Assembly (NCBI GenBank): GCA_963703075.1
Contig: OY969786.1
Span: 3,658,001-3,722,000 of the forward strand
DNA length: 64,000 nt
Source: Korobacter sp963703075
GTDB lineage: Bacteria > Acidobacteriota > Terriglobia > Terriglobales > Acidobacteriaceae
Direction: 5' to 3'
In this document: positions 10,057 to 18,839 of the stretch, in pieces
Layout: every line of letters starts with the position of its first letter
Numbering within the stretch: the stretch's first letter is position 1
Program-made: the position numbers and the translations under genes
Notes under the pieces: model-generated
Database searches by the model: none
What the model saw: the letters and a program-made list of their open reading frames with translations, nothing else
What the model was told of the DNA's origin: nothing

Positions 10057-10648
10057 ATGAATCCTCGAAACAACGTGCAGCACTTGAGGCCGCTCGCCAC
10101 ATGGCCTTCGAAGGTCACCGCATTCCGCCAGTCGTTCGACTTCAGTGATGAGGACTGGGTCGGTACGCAGGAACTAAAGCGGCAACTCGCGGAACACATG
10201 GCCCAGAACCCCGATGCTGGACTGACGATTGACCTGTTCAAGAAAATTGTTTCATGGAAACTCGAACGGCAAGAGGCAAGAACCCGACGCTTAAGAGGAG
10301 CGCAGATTACCCCCGATGTCGTCGCAAACATCACACGTTGCGCCCTGACCCTCGTGCATCCTGATCGCCGAACATTAATGCGCGGACAACTCACGGTGCT
10401 ACAAGGAATCTCCGGTGTCGGAGTTGGCGTTGCGTCCGCAATCCTTGCACTGACATTCCCCGACCGATATGGCGTCATCGATGAAAGGGTTCTGGGAAGG
10501 TATGTACGGGGTACAGCATTCTTCATTTGCGATTTCCGACTATTGGAAGTATTTGTCCGACTTGATTGATACGGCATCGTTGTTGGGGTGGCCCCCTCAG
10601 GAGCTTGATTTTCTGACGTGGAAGATCGCCGAACGCCCCTCGAATTAG
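10057..10648 (+). pseudogene. HhH-type (glycosylase-like) protein, frameshifted
   Basis: About 195 residues when joined. MNPRNNVQHLRPLATWPSKV is followed by a helical region and the motif LQGISGVGVGVASAILALTFPDRYGVID, a helix-hairpin-helix like that of HhH-GPD DNA glycosylases, with Asp of GVID at the place of the catalytic aspartate. The first frame stops at 10569 after a nonsense tail. The second frame gives SDYWKYLSDLIDTASLLGWPPQELDFLTWKIAERPSN and stops at 10648, the typical end of this family (D-x-x-x-W). The shift is at about 10510-10530. A role in DNA base excision or in a defence cluster is possible but unproved. Confidence 0.5.
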
Positions 10649-10739
10649 CCTGTCCGCAGGTACTCGCCGTAGAGACTCTCGTCATGTCCGCCTCCGCCTT
10701 TGCCCGATGCCCGTTAGGGAGTGGACGTAAAATGCTGAC

Positions 10740-10998
10740 ATGTCCCTCAACAAAGAATCGACCGAATGGCACCTGACCCCAAAAGGGTATGAGCGTGGCT
10801 CTGAGACCCGTGACTTTGGCCCAGACGAGATAAAACCTCCACCCGCTGATCGCGTAGCCACTTACCGCTGGGTCGAAGAGCAGAGTTTGACGCACTCCAA
10901 GGCACATCGCGTTCACGAGGAGGTTCGGAATGAGTCCCGACAAAGACTCCGTGGAGAAGCTGAGGAAAAAGTTTGGAGAACCGCCGAGTCGCCTTTAA
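10740..10998 (+). pseudogene. Small hypothetical protein, frameshifted
   Basis: Begins MSLNKESTEWHLTPKGYERG, then DRVATYRWVEEQSLTHSKAHRVHEEV. At about 10925 the sensible sequence moves to another frame: SPDKDSVEKLRKKFGEPPSRL, stop at 10996-10998. Together about 85 residues, soluble and charged. It looks like a conserved small hypothetical with regularly spaced Trp and Gly, but no function is known. It follows the HhH-type gene by 90 bp on the same strand and is convergent with the nuclease-like gene. Confidence 0.4.
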
Positions 10999-11036
10999 GT
11001 TCCGTACTCGTCGTAATGCCTGAGTGGCAGAGTGCG

Positions 11037-11437
11037 TCAATCAGCATCAACGATGAATTTTCTGATTGTCTTCTTGTTCTTAAATTTCCGCTGATTCTGT
11101 AGGTGACTTTGGGATGAACGAACTCAGGTGGAATCTCGTCCCTCGGGATGATGGCCAGTTCTGGGCTTCGCTCCGGCCAGAAGTAGACCACGCACAGTAG
11201 GTCGGCAATTAAACGCTTCGTCTCCGGGTCGAATTCGCTGTAGTAAGGGTCGGGAATACGGTAGGGCCGGGAACATCCTTTAACTTCAACCGTGCTTGTA
11301 GCGCCGTCTTTGGCGATCACGAGATCATAGCCTTTGTGCTCTCCACGAGCACGGGCAACGTTGGTTACCGTGAAGCCACGCGGGGTGTAGTAGGCGATCA
11401 CGAAGTCAATAGCGTCACATTCGACGTTGTTCCGCAA
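11037..11437 (-). pseudogene. PD-(D/E)XK nuclease-like (DUF3883/NOV-like) protein, frameshifted
   Basis: Starts MRNNVECDAIDFVIAYYTPRG, then VARARGEHKGYDLVIAKDGATSTVEVKGCS. The GYD ... VEVKG pair is the D and ExK of a PD-(D/E)XK core, as in DUF3883 proteins. Near 11080 the family-like ending moves to another frame (KNKKTIRKFIVDAD, stop 11037-11039); the longer open frame to 10913 is a nonsense tail. About 133 residues, a single nuclease domain without partner. Its promoter faces the basic-protein gene side. Probably a stand-alone restriction-type or repair nuclease. Confidence 0.5.
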
Positions 11438-11506
11438 TCCGATCTCCTTTCGCGATACTTGCCTATATAGTGCCGTGCACTCTCCAGAGACTCGCCGCCT
11501 GACGTC

Positions 11507-11734
11507 CTACGCAGCGAGATTCTTCCTGCCAGCCTTGCGAGCCGCTGCCGACCGGGCTCTTGCCGCCTTCGCGATCTTTGCCCGTGCTTCGGTGCTCATC
11601 GTTCTACGTTTTCCCTCACTCCCGGTCGGACGACCGAGCTTTCGGCGGCTTGCTGACCCTTCGATGGCGTTGATGGCGCGTTGTAGTTGGTCACGTTGAT
11701 GTCGCAGTTCGTTCAGGATGTCGGTAACGTTCAT
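11507..11734 (-). CDS. Small basic, Ala/Arg/Lys-rich protein
   Basis: 75 residues: MNVTDILNELRHQRDQLQRAI, then GRPTGSEGKRRTMSTEARAK and an Ala/Arg/Lys-rich tail (IAKAARARSAAARKAGRKN). The N-terminus is a short amphipathic helix, the tail resembles histone-like or AT-hook (GRP) DNA-binding peptides. Such short basic proteins are common in acidobacterial genomes; a nucleic-acid binding role is inferred from composition. The longer frame upstream to 11890 overlaps the divergent membrane gene and is rejected. Confidence 0.6.
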   Translation of the reverse strand: MNVTDILNELRHQRDQLQRAINAIEGSASRRKLGRPTGSEGKRRTMSTEARAKIAKAARARSAAARKAGRKNLAA

Positions 11735-11760
11735 GGGACGAGTATATCCGTGTTCCTTTG

Positions 11761-12381
11761 ATGCATGGTATCTTTTGGCCCGTGAACTACTTCGAAGCCA
11801 AGAGCGCACAACATACGCTGAAAAGGTTCCGACAGTTAGCCATCGACTACTGGTATGGGTTAGATCAAAAAGCGAAACGGATGACCACATCCGAGGAGGA
11901 ATCGAAGAAGCTGCTTAAGCTGCGGGAAGAGATTAGCAAACTGCGACCAGTAGTGGATAGATATGCAGCATCGCTTGGAATTGCAACGATCATAAATTCC
12001 TACCCGCCCCCGGCCATTGGTGGCCCGGTTCTTAGAGCCTCACTGCTCGGCCTCGTTATCGACCAACATGTCGGCTATGGCAGTGCGAGTAAGGGCGAGA
12101 TCATCGACAAGGTGGACGAGTGCATCGGCATGACGGAAAACCTCCAACGTCGTCTCTTGTGGCGTGAGGCTCTGAATCCGTTCTGGTACTTGATACGAGG
12201 CATCGCGATGCTGATTCGAGTGCCGTTCGTGATTCTGGAACATGCCGGACTACCACAGTCGGTCGAGGAGAGCCTCTGGGGTCACATCATCAAGGTCGTG
12301 CTGGTCATTGCCCTACTGCCCGGAGCCACGTACTTCGGAGTCAAGTTGACGCTGGGCGACGTACTGAAAGTGTTGAAATGA
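11761..12381 (+). CDS. Hypothetical membrane protein
   Basis: 206 residues. A helical N-terminal part (KKLLKLREEISKLRPVVDRYAASLG) is followed by two hydrophobic segments near the C-terminus (FWYLIRGIAMLIRVPFVILEHAGL, and IIKVVLVIALLPGATYFGVKLTL). No family recognised. The next gene starts 72 bp downstream on the same strand and is also membrane-linked, so the two may act together. Function unknown. Confidence 0.5.
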   Translation: MHGIFWPVNYFEAKSAQHTLKRFRQLAIDYWYGLDQKAKRMTTSEEESKKLLKLREEISKLRPVVDRYAASLGIATIINSYPPPAIGGPVLRASLLGLVIDQHVGYGSASKGEIIDKVDECIGMTENLQRRLLWREALNPFWYLIRGIAMLIRVPFVILEHAGLPQSVEESLWGHIIKVVLVIALLPGATYFGVKLTLGDVLKVLK

Positions 12382-12453
12382 TCGTCAACGCTTCGAGTCG
12401 TTTTCCGGAAATCCCGGTTTCTCCGGAGAGTTCCTATGCTAAAGGAGCTACGA

Positions 12454-13137
12454 ATGTTCAATGTTGACTGGCAATGGCTCTCCAATTACATCGCCGGGTT
12501 CGTCGGTGGAGGTAGCTCGGGATTGGCGGCGGTTGCTGGCCTCTGGAAGTACCTGTCCGACCGTTCGCTGGCGAAGCAGAAGGCCCAGTTCGATGGCCAA
12601 CTGGCCAAGCAGAAGGCCGAGTCCGACAGGGAACTGGAAACATACAAGGTTGTGCTGGATCGTCAGCGAAAGAAGATCGAGGCGGAGATTGGCCACGTCA
12701 CCTATGTCACCCAGACGCAGTTCGACACCGAGTTCAAGGCGATAAAGGAGTCGTTTGCCTTGCTCGCGCAGGTTCGCATACAGGCGGACTCGATTAGGGG
12801 TTTCATTAAGCGACTTGATCCAGAAACGCCAGACGATTACAGGTGGAAAGTGGAAGACGAGCGGGTGAAAGCGTTCGGTCAAGCCTATGACGAGTTCATC
12901 AAAGTTAGCGAAGGCTACCTGCCGTTCATCCCATCGGCAATCCAAAAGGAATTTGTCGATTGCTCGACGCTGGCCCGTGAAGAAGCGGAACGCTGGCGTA
13001 CATCCTTTGAGGGTGGGCCATCCTATGACGAGGCTCTAGGTAGGATACGGGAAGAGAAAATCAGATCGTCTTATCTCCGTGCAGCGGCTGAGATCAGAGA
13101 GCATTTCAAGAAGCTGCGGATCGTGAATCCGGACTGA
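12454..13137 (+). CDS. Membrane-anchored coiled-coil protein
   Basis: 227 residues. One N-terminal hydrophobic segment (WLSNYIAGFVGGGSSGLAAVAGLW) is followed by a long charged coiled coil with short repeats (SLAKQKAQFDGQLAKQKAESDRELETYK) and a helical C-terminal domain. The start at 12454 is chosen because AAAGGAG lies 7 bp upstream; 12436 is the alternative. The architecture resembles many single-pass accessory proteins of mobile elements, but no family was identified. Confidence 0.55.
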   Translation: MFNVDWQWLSNYIAGFVGGGSSGLAAVAGLWKYLSDRSLAKQKAQFDGQLAKQKAESDRELETYKVVLDRQRKKIEAEIGHVTYVTQTQFDTEFKAIKESFALLAQVRIQADSIRGFIKRLDPETPDDYRWKVEDERVKAFGQAYDEFIKVSEGYLPFIPSAIQKEFVDCSTLAREEAERWRTSFEGGPSYDEALGRIREEKIRSSYLRAAAEIREHFKKLRIVNPD

Positions 13138-13297
13138 GGATTTTTTCCAACTTCTCGGGAGGGATAGGGGTGTGTTCGAGGGTTAAAACCCGTCCTTTAG
13201 GGTTGACCTTAATGTTTCGTTTTCGGCATCCTCCCCAAAGGCGCTGACGTTGTCGCAGGAGTTCGTAGGTCGTCGCCTTGTTCACTTAAGGTTTCTT

Positions 13298-13477
13298 TCA
13301 GCCAGCATTCTTCGCGCTCTTCCCGGCTTGCGAACGGGACTTGGCTGCTCTCGTGCGCCCGTCGATTCCACCCTTGTTCCACAGGGTCGAGCGGCAATCC
13401 TTCTTCGGACACAGCGGCGGGTTGGGTATCTCCGGTATCCACCTATGGCCGCACACATCACACACCGCGACCTTCAT
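13298..13477 (-). CDS. Small zinc-ribbon protein
   Basis: 59 residues: MKVAVCDVCGHRWIPEIP, then CPKKDCRSTLWNKG and a basic Lys/Arg/Ser tail. Two CxxC/CxxxC pairs (CDVC, CPKKDC) form a rubredoxin-like zinc ribbon. Proteins of this type are seen in phage and island DNA and are thought to bind nucleic acid or protein; the exact role is unknown. It lies just upstream of the divergent integrase gene. 13138-13297 contains no further gene I can support. Confidence 0.6.
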   Translation of the reverse strand: MKVAVCDVCGHRWIPEIPNPPLCPKKDCRSTLWNKGGIDGRTRAAKSRSQAGKSAKNAG

Positions 13478-13577
13478 CACCCGCCATGCCATGCGGAATG
13501 GTAGCGTTTCGACCAGAGGTCAGAAAAGTCCTTTTCCAACGCGATAACTGCGGCTAGTATTATGACCTAAGGTCATA

Positions 13578-14824
13578 GTGCAAACCCGAGACCGACAACA
13601 GACGGGTCACATCTACCGCCGAGGGGATTGGTGGGTACTGCGTTACCGTGCAAGGGTCATGGAAGGTGTTGGAGTGCGCACCGTTCAACGGGCCAAGAAG
13701 CTTGCTCCGGTGGATTCGCACACCCTGACGAGAGGAGTGTCGCTGCCTACGCTAACGACGTGCTTCGGTCGGTGAACGGGCAACGGCGGTCAGGACTGCT
13801 GGCCACAACGCTGAGGGACTTCTTCGAGTCGGTATACGTTCCGTACATCGCAGACCAGACCCGGCTCTCCACGTCACGCAGCTACCAGAACGTCTGGAAG
13901 CGGTACTTGGAGCCGCGATGTGGGTTGTGGTGGCTACAGGACGTCCGCACCTGTGAGGTGCAACGCCTTTTGTACGACATCGCAGCCAATCATGAGATCG
14001 GGCGCAAGACACTGGCGCGAATCAAGGCGGTACTCTCCGGCCTGTTTACGTGTGCTCGACGGCAGGGGTTCTTCGACGGAGCGAACCCGGTCACAGGGGT
14101 AGCAGTTCCCAAAGCCCCGGTCGGAGGCGAAACTTACGCATACTCGCTGGAGGAGGTGATGAAGATCATCACGTCCCTTCCTCAGCCAGCTTCCACCATT
14201 GCCGCCGTGGCGGCGTTCACAGGCCTCCGTCGATCAGAGATTCAGGGCTTGCAGTGGCAGGAATATCTTGGCAGCGAACTTCGCGTTACCCGGTCGATTC
14301 GGCTCGGCTACATCGAGGAGCCTAAGACGCGCAAGAGCAAGGCTCCTGTTCCAGTAATCGAGCCCCTGCGACGGATGCTGGAGACCTACAGACGCTCGCG
14401 TGGTAACCCAACACAAGGCCCGATGTTTCCCAACGCCGAAGGCGAACCGATGTGCCTGAACAACCTCACAAACCGGGTCGTTCAACCCCGGTTCGAGTTC
14501 TGCACCACCTGCGGGAGGAGCAGAGAAACCCACGAACGCGATCACCAGTTCGAACGTGACGAAGAGCGGAGACTCTGGCATGGATGGCACAGCTTCCGAC
14601 GCGGTCTCGCAACCAACCTCTATCGGCTCGGCGTTCCCGACAAGACCATTCAGGCGATTCTTCGGCACAGCAACTTGAACACGACGATGAACGTGTATGT
14701 GAAGTCTGTTGATAAGGACTCCGCCGCTGCCATGAGAAAGCTAGAGAGGGCACTTAGACCCCAGTTGATGAGGCGAAGAAATACAATGTCGAGCAGACGC
14801 CATGCCGATACGCGATCTCGCTGA
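13578..14824 (+). pseudogene. Tyrosine recombinase (phage-type integrase), frameshifted near N-terminus
   Basis: N-terminus in the first frame: MQTRDRQQTGHIYRRGDWWVLRYRARV (Arm-binding-like domain), which shifts at about 13720 to ERSVAAYANDVLRSVN. The core-binding domain follows (TLRDFFESVYVPYIADQTR). The catalytic domain has FTGLRRSEIQGLQW (Arg I), HSFRRG (HxxR), LRHSN (His/Trp box) and the nucleophile Tyr in NTTMNVYVK. A small Cys/His insert (CTTCGRSRETHERDH) lies before box II. Except for the single shift it is complete. It would integrate or excise the island; the tRNA-Met at 17.4 kb is the likely target, though three kilobases of other genes lie between. Confidence 0.8.
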
Positions 14825-14943
14825 ACGTGTAGAAGCGGCCCGATTGAGGCCGGAAGTTGCCGCTATCCGGAACGTATTCCGTCCCGCCATCTGTGGAGCG
14901 GATGGGCTCGGCTCGCGACCCCAACTGCACGATAGCGTTTCTA

Positions 14944-15780
14944 TTGACCAATAACATCTCACACCTACTCAAACAGTGGGAAGAGATGTGCGCCAAATAC
15001 CTCGCAGCAGTGCTTTCTTCGGACTCGGCTGCGGAAAAAGGCTCGGGGTGACTTGCACCGGGTTCGGAAGGCACCTCCCGGAGAGTTCAACGCTGCCGTG
15101 GGCGATTTTTTCGGCGAAATGGGACTGGTCGCGGCCCTCCACAAGGTTGGTTATTCCGAATTTGTGCCGATTCCAACTTCGCGCGATAAAACTTACGCTA
15201 TGACTGCAACAGGCATAGGCAGGTCGTGTCCCTTGAATGCAAGAACATTCGAGCGCCGATCACCCTCTTCGATCTGCTCGACAGCCTCTTCAAAGAGAAA
15301 AAGTTGGTACATCCTGCACTGCGATCGATTCGGCTCGTGGTGAGGCTTTACACCGACAATACGGCGACCGAGGAACAAGCAGCAGCCATCGACAATGTCC
15401 TGACGGCCCTCGCAAGCGGCTCACACCCACCTCCTGTCGTGATCCTCCCCGACGACATTCCAATGGAGGTTGAGGTGCACGAGGGGGATGGCACGGTGAT
15501 GATGTTCCGGAGCATGGGGCCGGATGACTCTGGCCCTTACGTCGATCACGACAGGTTTATGGCTAAGGTGAGCAGCACAATTCGAGCAGGGCTTAAGCAG
15601 CTAGCCAGCCGAGACGGAATTCGCGTTCTGGGGCTCAACATCATGTCTCCCGACGCGACCATTACATCCAGTTGGCTCCAAGAAATTCGGGATATTGTCG
15701 CTTCGGAGTCGCGTGGCACCGTCGAGTGCGAATTGACATTTCACTTCGGCTATATCCCCCAACACCATCAGGAACGATGA
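14944..15780 (+). pseudogene. Hypothetical protein, possible ECK-type nuclease, two frameshifts
   Basis: Three pieces in successive frames make a plausible protein: SHLLKQWEEMCAKYLAAVLSSD (TTG or ATG start uncertain), then DLHRVRKAPPGEFNAAVGDFFGEMGLVAALHKVGYSEFVPIPTSRDKTYAMTATG, then VSLECKNIRAPITLFDLLDSLFKEKKLVHPALRSIRLVVRLY to the stop at 15780. The shifts are at about 15040 and 15215. The strand VSLECKNI could be the ExK strand of a PD-(D/E)XK fold, but this is only a motif guess. Its stop overlaps the ATG of the next gene (ATGA), indicating translational coupling. Confidence 0.4.
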
Positions 15781-16631
15781 TGCCACTGACCTACCTTGAC
15801 CAAAATGGCCTCATAGAGCTTGGAGTGCAAGCACGACAGGTGGAGTTCCGGGCAAAGTGGACGCTGCGCTCAAGAATGGGTCACTGAGTGTTGTCCTTGC
15901 GTCATGGCACCTCGTAGAGACCGCACACACGAAGAACGCGAATGCAGCCTTAGAACTGGCAGAGTTCATCGACGGCCTCCAGCCTCGTTGGATTTTGGAG
16001 CGGCGGGATATCGCAGCCATAGAGGTCGCAATCGACTTCTGGACATTCGCATCGATCAAGTATTCCCCTCCTCCGTTAGTGGGAAGCCGCTCAGCTTTAT
16101 TCGCCGCGCTAAACCGCCAGCCAGAATCCAAGAAGTTCGACATCCCGGCGACCGCATTTGTGAAGCAGTGGATGGAACATCCGGAACAATTGGAGCCCAT
16201 CGAGAAGTCCTGCAAGGACAACGTGGAATCTTTGGTTCGGCTTCGCGAAATGCAAAAGGAAGGGAAGATTACGCCGGAGGTTCGGCAGAAGGTCACCCGC
16301 ACTATGATCGAGATGGTTCTTCCGGCAAAGACCCCCGAGGGGCTCGATTACGGTCGTGAACTGAGAGAGAGCTACCTTCAGCAGGTCACGGTGAATTCCA
16401 TCCCGATTCTCGCAATCGAAACCGCAATCTCACAGAACGAATGGGGTGCTAAGGGAGGAGCCGACCGGAAAGACATTGCTCGACAAATTCCACATGATCG
16501 CGGCGTTGCCACATGTGGATGAGATCGTGACAGACGATGCCTTCTTCCACAACATCTACCCAATTGCGAGCGTGACTGGTTGCGTCCGGGCCAAAATGGT
16601 ACGCAACGTTGATTTCATAGGACGGTTCTAA
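15777..16631 (+). pseudogene. PIN-like domain protein, two frameshifts
   Basis: Starts MMPLTYLDQNGLIELGVQARQ; the YLDQN box is the first acidic motif of PIN-like nucleases. After a shift near 15855 it continues VDAALKNGSLSVVLASWHLVETAHTKNANAALELAEFID and later, after a second shift near 16480, KTLLDKFHMIAALPHVDEIVTDDAFFHNIYP, where DEIVTDDAFF matches the last acidic PIN motif. It overlaps the preceding gene by four bases, so the pair was probably one toxin-like or defence-like unit (ribonuclease plus partner). Both genes are broken here. Confidence 0.5.
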
Positions 16632-16673
16632 GGGCCGAGTGGACGTTTCGTGATCGCCGCCTAGCAAAACAAG

Positions 16674-17107
16674 CTATGCGATCAACTCGAAATACCGCAC
16701 CTTTGGAGCGTCGGCATGGGAATCCAAGATGACCTCAGGGAAGTCCTTTGCAGCAAGGGTCTCCACAATGCGCTCGATTTCGACAGCCCCGTAATACGCA
16801 CCCATCTCGCGCCGAAACACCTGTACTTCCACCTCCCGCTGATGAGGCTCAGCAGTAGCGTCGGCCTCATCACGCTCGATAACGTCATCCTTCGATCCAC
16901 GACCTGTGCCGTCATCCTGAACGATCTCGGGCGGGGAGCATCTCTCTTAGCCGCCATGAGATACATCGCTGCCACCGCCCCCTCGGTGATGGGAGCAAAC
17001 TTTTGCTGCAATTCGACCATGATCGTGGCGTCTCCAACACCATCTCTCAGCCGCTGCTTCGCGTAAGAGATGGCCTGTTGATCTAATGTGCCCTCACCGT
17101 AACTCAT
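16674..17107 (-). pseudogene. Hypothetical protein, frameshifted
   Basis: N-terminal frame: MSYGEGTLDQQAISYAKQRLRDG, then VELQQKFAPITEGAVAAMYLMAAKRD. After a shift at about 16925 the sensible reading is KDDVIERDEADATAEPHQREVEVQVFRREMGAYYGAVEIERIVETLAAKDFPEVILDS, stop 16674-16676. About 144 residues, soluble. No family recognised. Its ATG overlaps the end of the small upstream gene by 4 bp, so the two form one transcription unit at the island edge. Confidence 0.4.
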
Positions 17108-17316
17108 GCCCGTTCCAACTCCGCAACGAACGCCTTTACCGTATCGAGCACATCTCCGGATGGCCAGTGCTCGATGGATGTCCCGGTACGTAGCTGGGTT
17201 CCAGTGCCGTCAGCAAAGATCACGTCAATGGTCACCAGTCGAACTTCCATAGAACCCTCGGGACGGGTGCGCGGTGGGATCACAATGCGGAGTTCGCGGA
17301 TTTCTCGATGTCCCAT
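17104..17316 (-). CDS. Small hypothetical protein
   Basis: 70 residues: MGHREIRELRIVIPPRTRPEG, then EVRLVTIDVIFADGTGTQLRTGTSIEHWPSG and a short helix VLDTVKAFVAELERA. It looks like a small beta-rich domain followed by one helix. It overlaps the next gene by four bases. It is the last island gene before the tRNA. Function unknown. Confidence 0.5.
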   Translation of the reverse strand: MGHREIRELRIVIPPRTRPEGSMEVRLVTIDVIFADGTGTQLRTGTSIEHWPSGDVLDTVKAFVAELERA

Positions 17317-17409
17317 TTACCTCAACCTTGATCGGGGTGATTTACCAATCCTATCGTGCGCCTTAACGTGCGCCGAACAAATTCCCGAAATGTGGAATGC
17401 CTTTACTTC

Positions 17410-17486
<77 letters not shown>

Positions 17487-17639
17487 ATTCGGGAAGGCAA
17501 GCCGCGGAACGCGGCTGAGGAAGGCCAAGCGCGGATGCACTCTGCCTGCATCGATTCTATGCGGCACAAAATAAGCGTGTCAAACCAGCGGGCCATCTCC
17601 ACCGCGGGCCCGAGTTCACGCCGCCATGCGGTTCGCAAC

Positions 17640-18839
17640 TTACAAATAAAGGTTCACGTGCGAAACCACCCGGTTGATCGTTCCATCCGGACTTGGGCGA
17701 TCCGGCTGCACCCCCGCCTCGAGCGACGAAAAAAGTCCCAGCATTTGTCCAAAAATCACATCCACGGGAGCTCGATAGTCGTCTGGAAATTCCTCGGGCG
17801 CGTTCAACTCGATCACGTGATCGCACAAGGCCCGCAACGATTCATCGCTGCCCGCCGGCGCGATGGCCACGCGTGCGCGTCCTAATTGTTTGGTATGAAT
17901 TTCGTGCAGCAGATCGGCTTCATATTTTCGGCGGCGTTCATCCTGCGAGAGAAAAGCCACGAACAGCGTATCGTCATCCAGCGCCGACATCGGTCCGTGC
18001 CGCAATCCCATGGTCGACTCTGCCATGGTATAAATCGATCCCGCGGTGAGCTCCAGCGTCTTCAGCGCACATTCCGTCGCAACCGCTGCCAACGCGCCCG
18101 TTCCGACAAAACAGGCCTTACGGCATCCCAACTGGCTGAGGCTCTCGGCCGTCCCGGCGCTCTGCAGCATGCGCTTTCCCATCACGACGAGCCCATCGAG
18201 GATCGCGCGATACTTCTCCAACGCCGCAAGATTGGCGAGGCATTGCCCCGCGACCACCATGTTCGTGAAGGAACTCGTCATGGCGAGCCCGCGGTCATTC
18301 ACCGCATCGTCCAACAGCAGCACGCACGCGTTGGCGCGGCCCGCGCAGATTTGCGGCATCTTTCCGTCTTTATTGCACGCCACCACCAGGTGCTGCACCT
18401 GCGGATAGCGCCGCAATGCCATCTCCAGCACCCCCACTCCTTCCGAGCTGTCGCCCGAACGGGAAAACGAGATCCAGAGATACGCGTGGTCCGGAAGAAC
18501 GTAGTCTTCCATGTTGGTGATCAGCTCGGTGCTGGGGATGGCGATCACGTCGCACTGCCATTTTTGTCGCAACACGCTGGTGAGCGCGCGTCCTACATAA
18601 TCCGAAGTTCCAGCGCCGATCAAATACACCGTGGGAGACTTCGCCAAACTTTGATGCAAGAATTCCTGCAGTTCCCCACGCTGCTGGCTCACGCGCGCAT
18701 AGGTACTCTCCCATGTCTCCGGCTGCTGCCAGATTTCGCGCGGCGTGTGCATCAATCCCCTTGCGATCTTTTCCTGCTCCGTAAGCGCCACCAGGGCCGC
18801 GAGCGGGTTGCGCAAACTCTGATCGATCTTCATCGTCAT
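17640..18839 (-). CDS. agaS: AgaS-type sugar isomerase (SIS domains), galactosamine-6-phosphate deaminase/isomerase
   Basis: 399 aa cytoplasmic enzyme with two SIS domains. SIS 1: SPTVYLIGAGTSDYVGRAL ... YLWISFSRSGDSSEGVGVL; SIS 2: GCRKACFVGTGALAAVATECALKTLELTAG with the conserved ETMGLRHGPMSAL-like segment (STMGLRHGPMSAL). This layout is that of AgaS, which converts galactosamine-6-phosphate to tagatose-6-phosphate. It overlaps the upstream GH36 gene by 4 bp (ATGA), so it is translationally coupled. Together with the PfkB kinases (tagatose-6-phosphate to the bisphosphate) and DeoR regulator it points to N-acetylgalactosamine or galactosamine use. Specificity is inferred from family and neighbours. 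Confidence 0.85.
   Translation of the reverse strand: MTMKIDQSLRNPLAALVALTEQEKIARGLMHTPREIWQQPETWESTYARVSQQRGELQEFLHQSLAKSPTVYLIGAGTSDYVGRALTSVLRQKWQCDVIAIPSTELITNMEDYVLPDHAYLWISFSRSGDSSEGVGVLEMALRRYPQVQHLVVACNKDGKMPQICAGRANACVLLLDDAVNDRGLAMTSSFTNMVVAGQCLANLAALEKYRAILDGLVVMGKRMLQSAGTAESLSQLGCRKACFVGTGALAAVATECALKTLELTAGSIYTMAESTMGLRHGPMSALDDDTLFVAFLSQDERRRKYEADLLHEIHTKQLGRARVAIAPAGSDESLRALCDHVIELNAPEEFPDDYRAPVDVIFGQMLGLFSSLEAGVQPDRPSPDGTINRVVSHVNLYL

Noticed and set aside
10913..11040. C-terminal extension of the minus-strand nuclease-like frame
   Set aside because: The extension is the frameshifted tail; the family-like ending lies in the other frame and stops at 11037.
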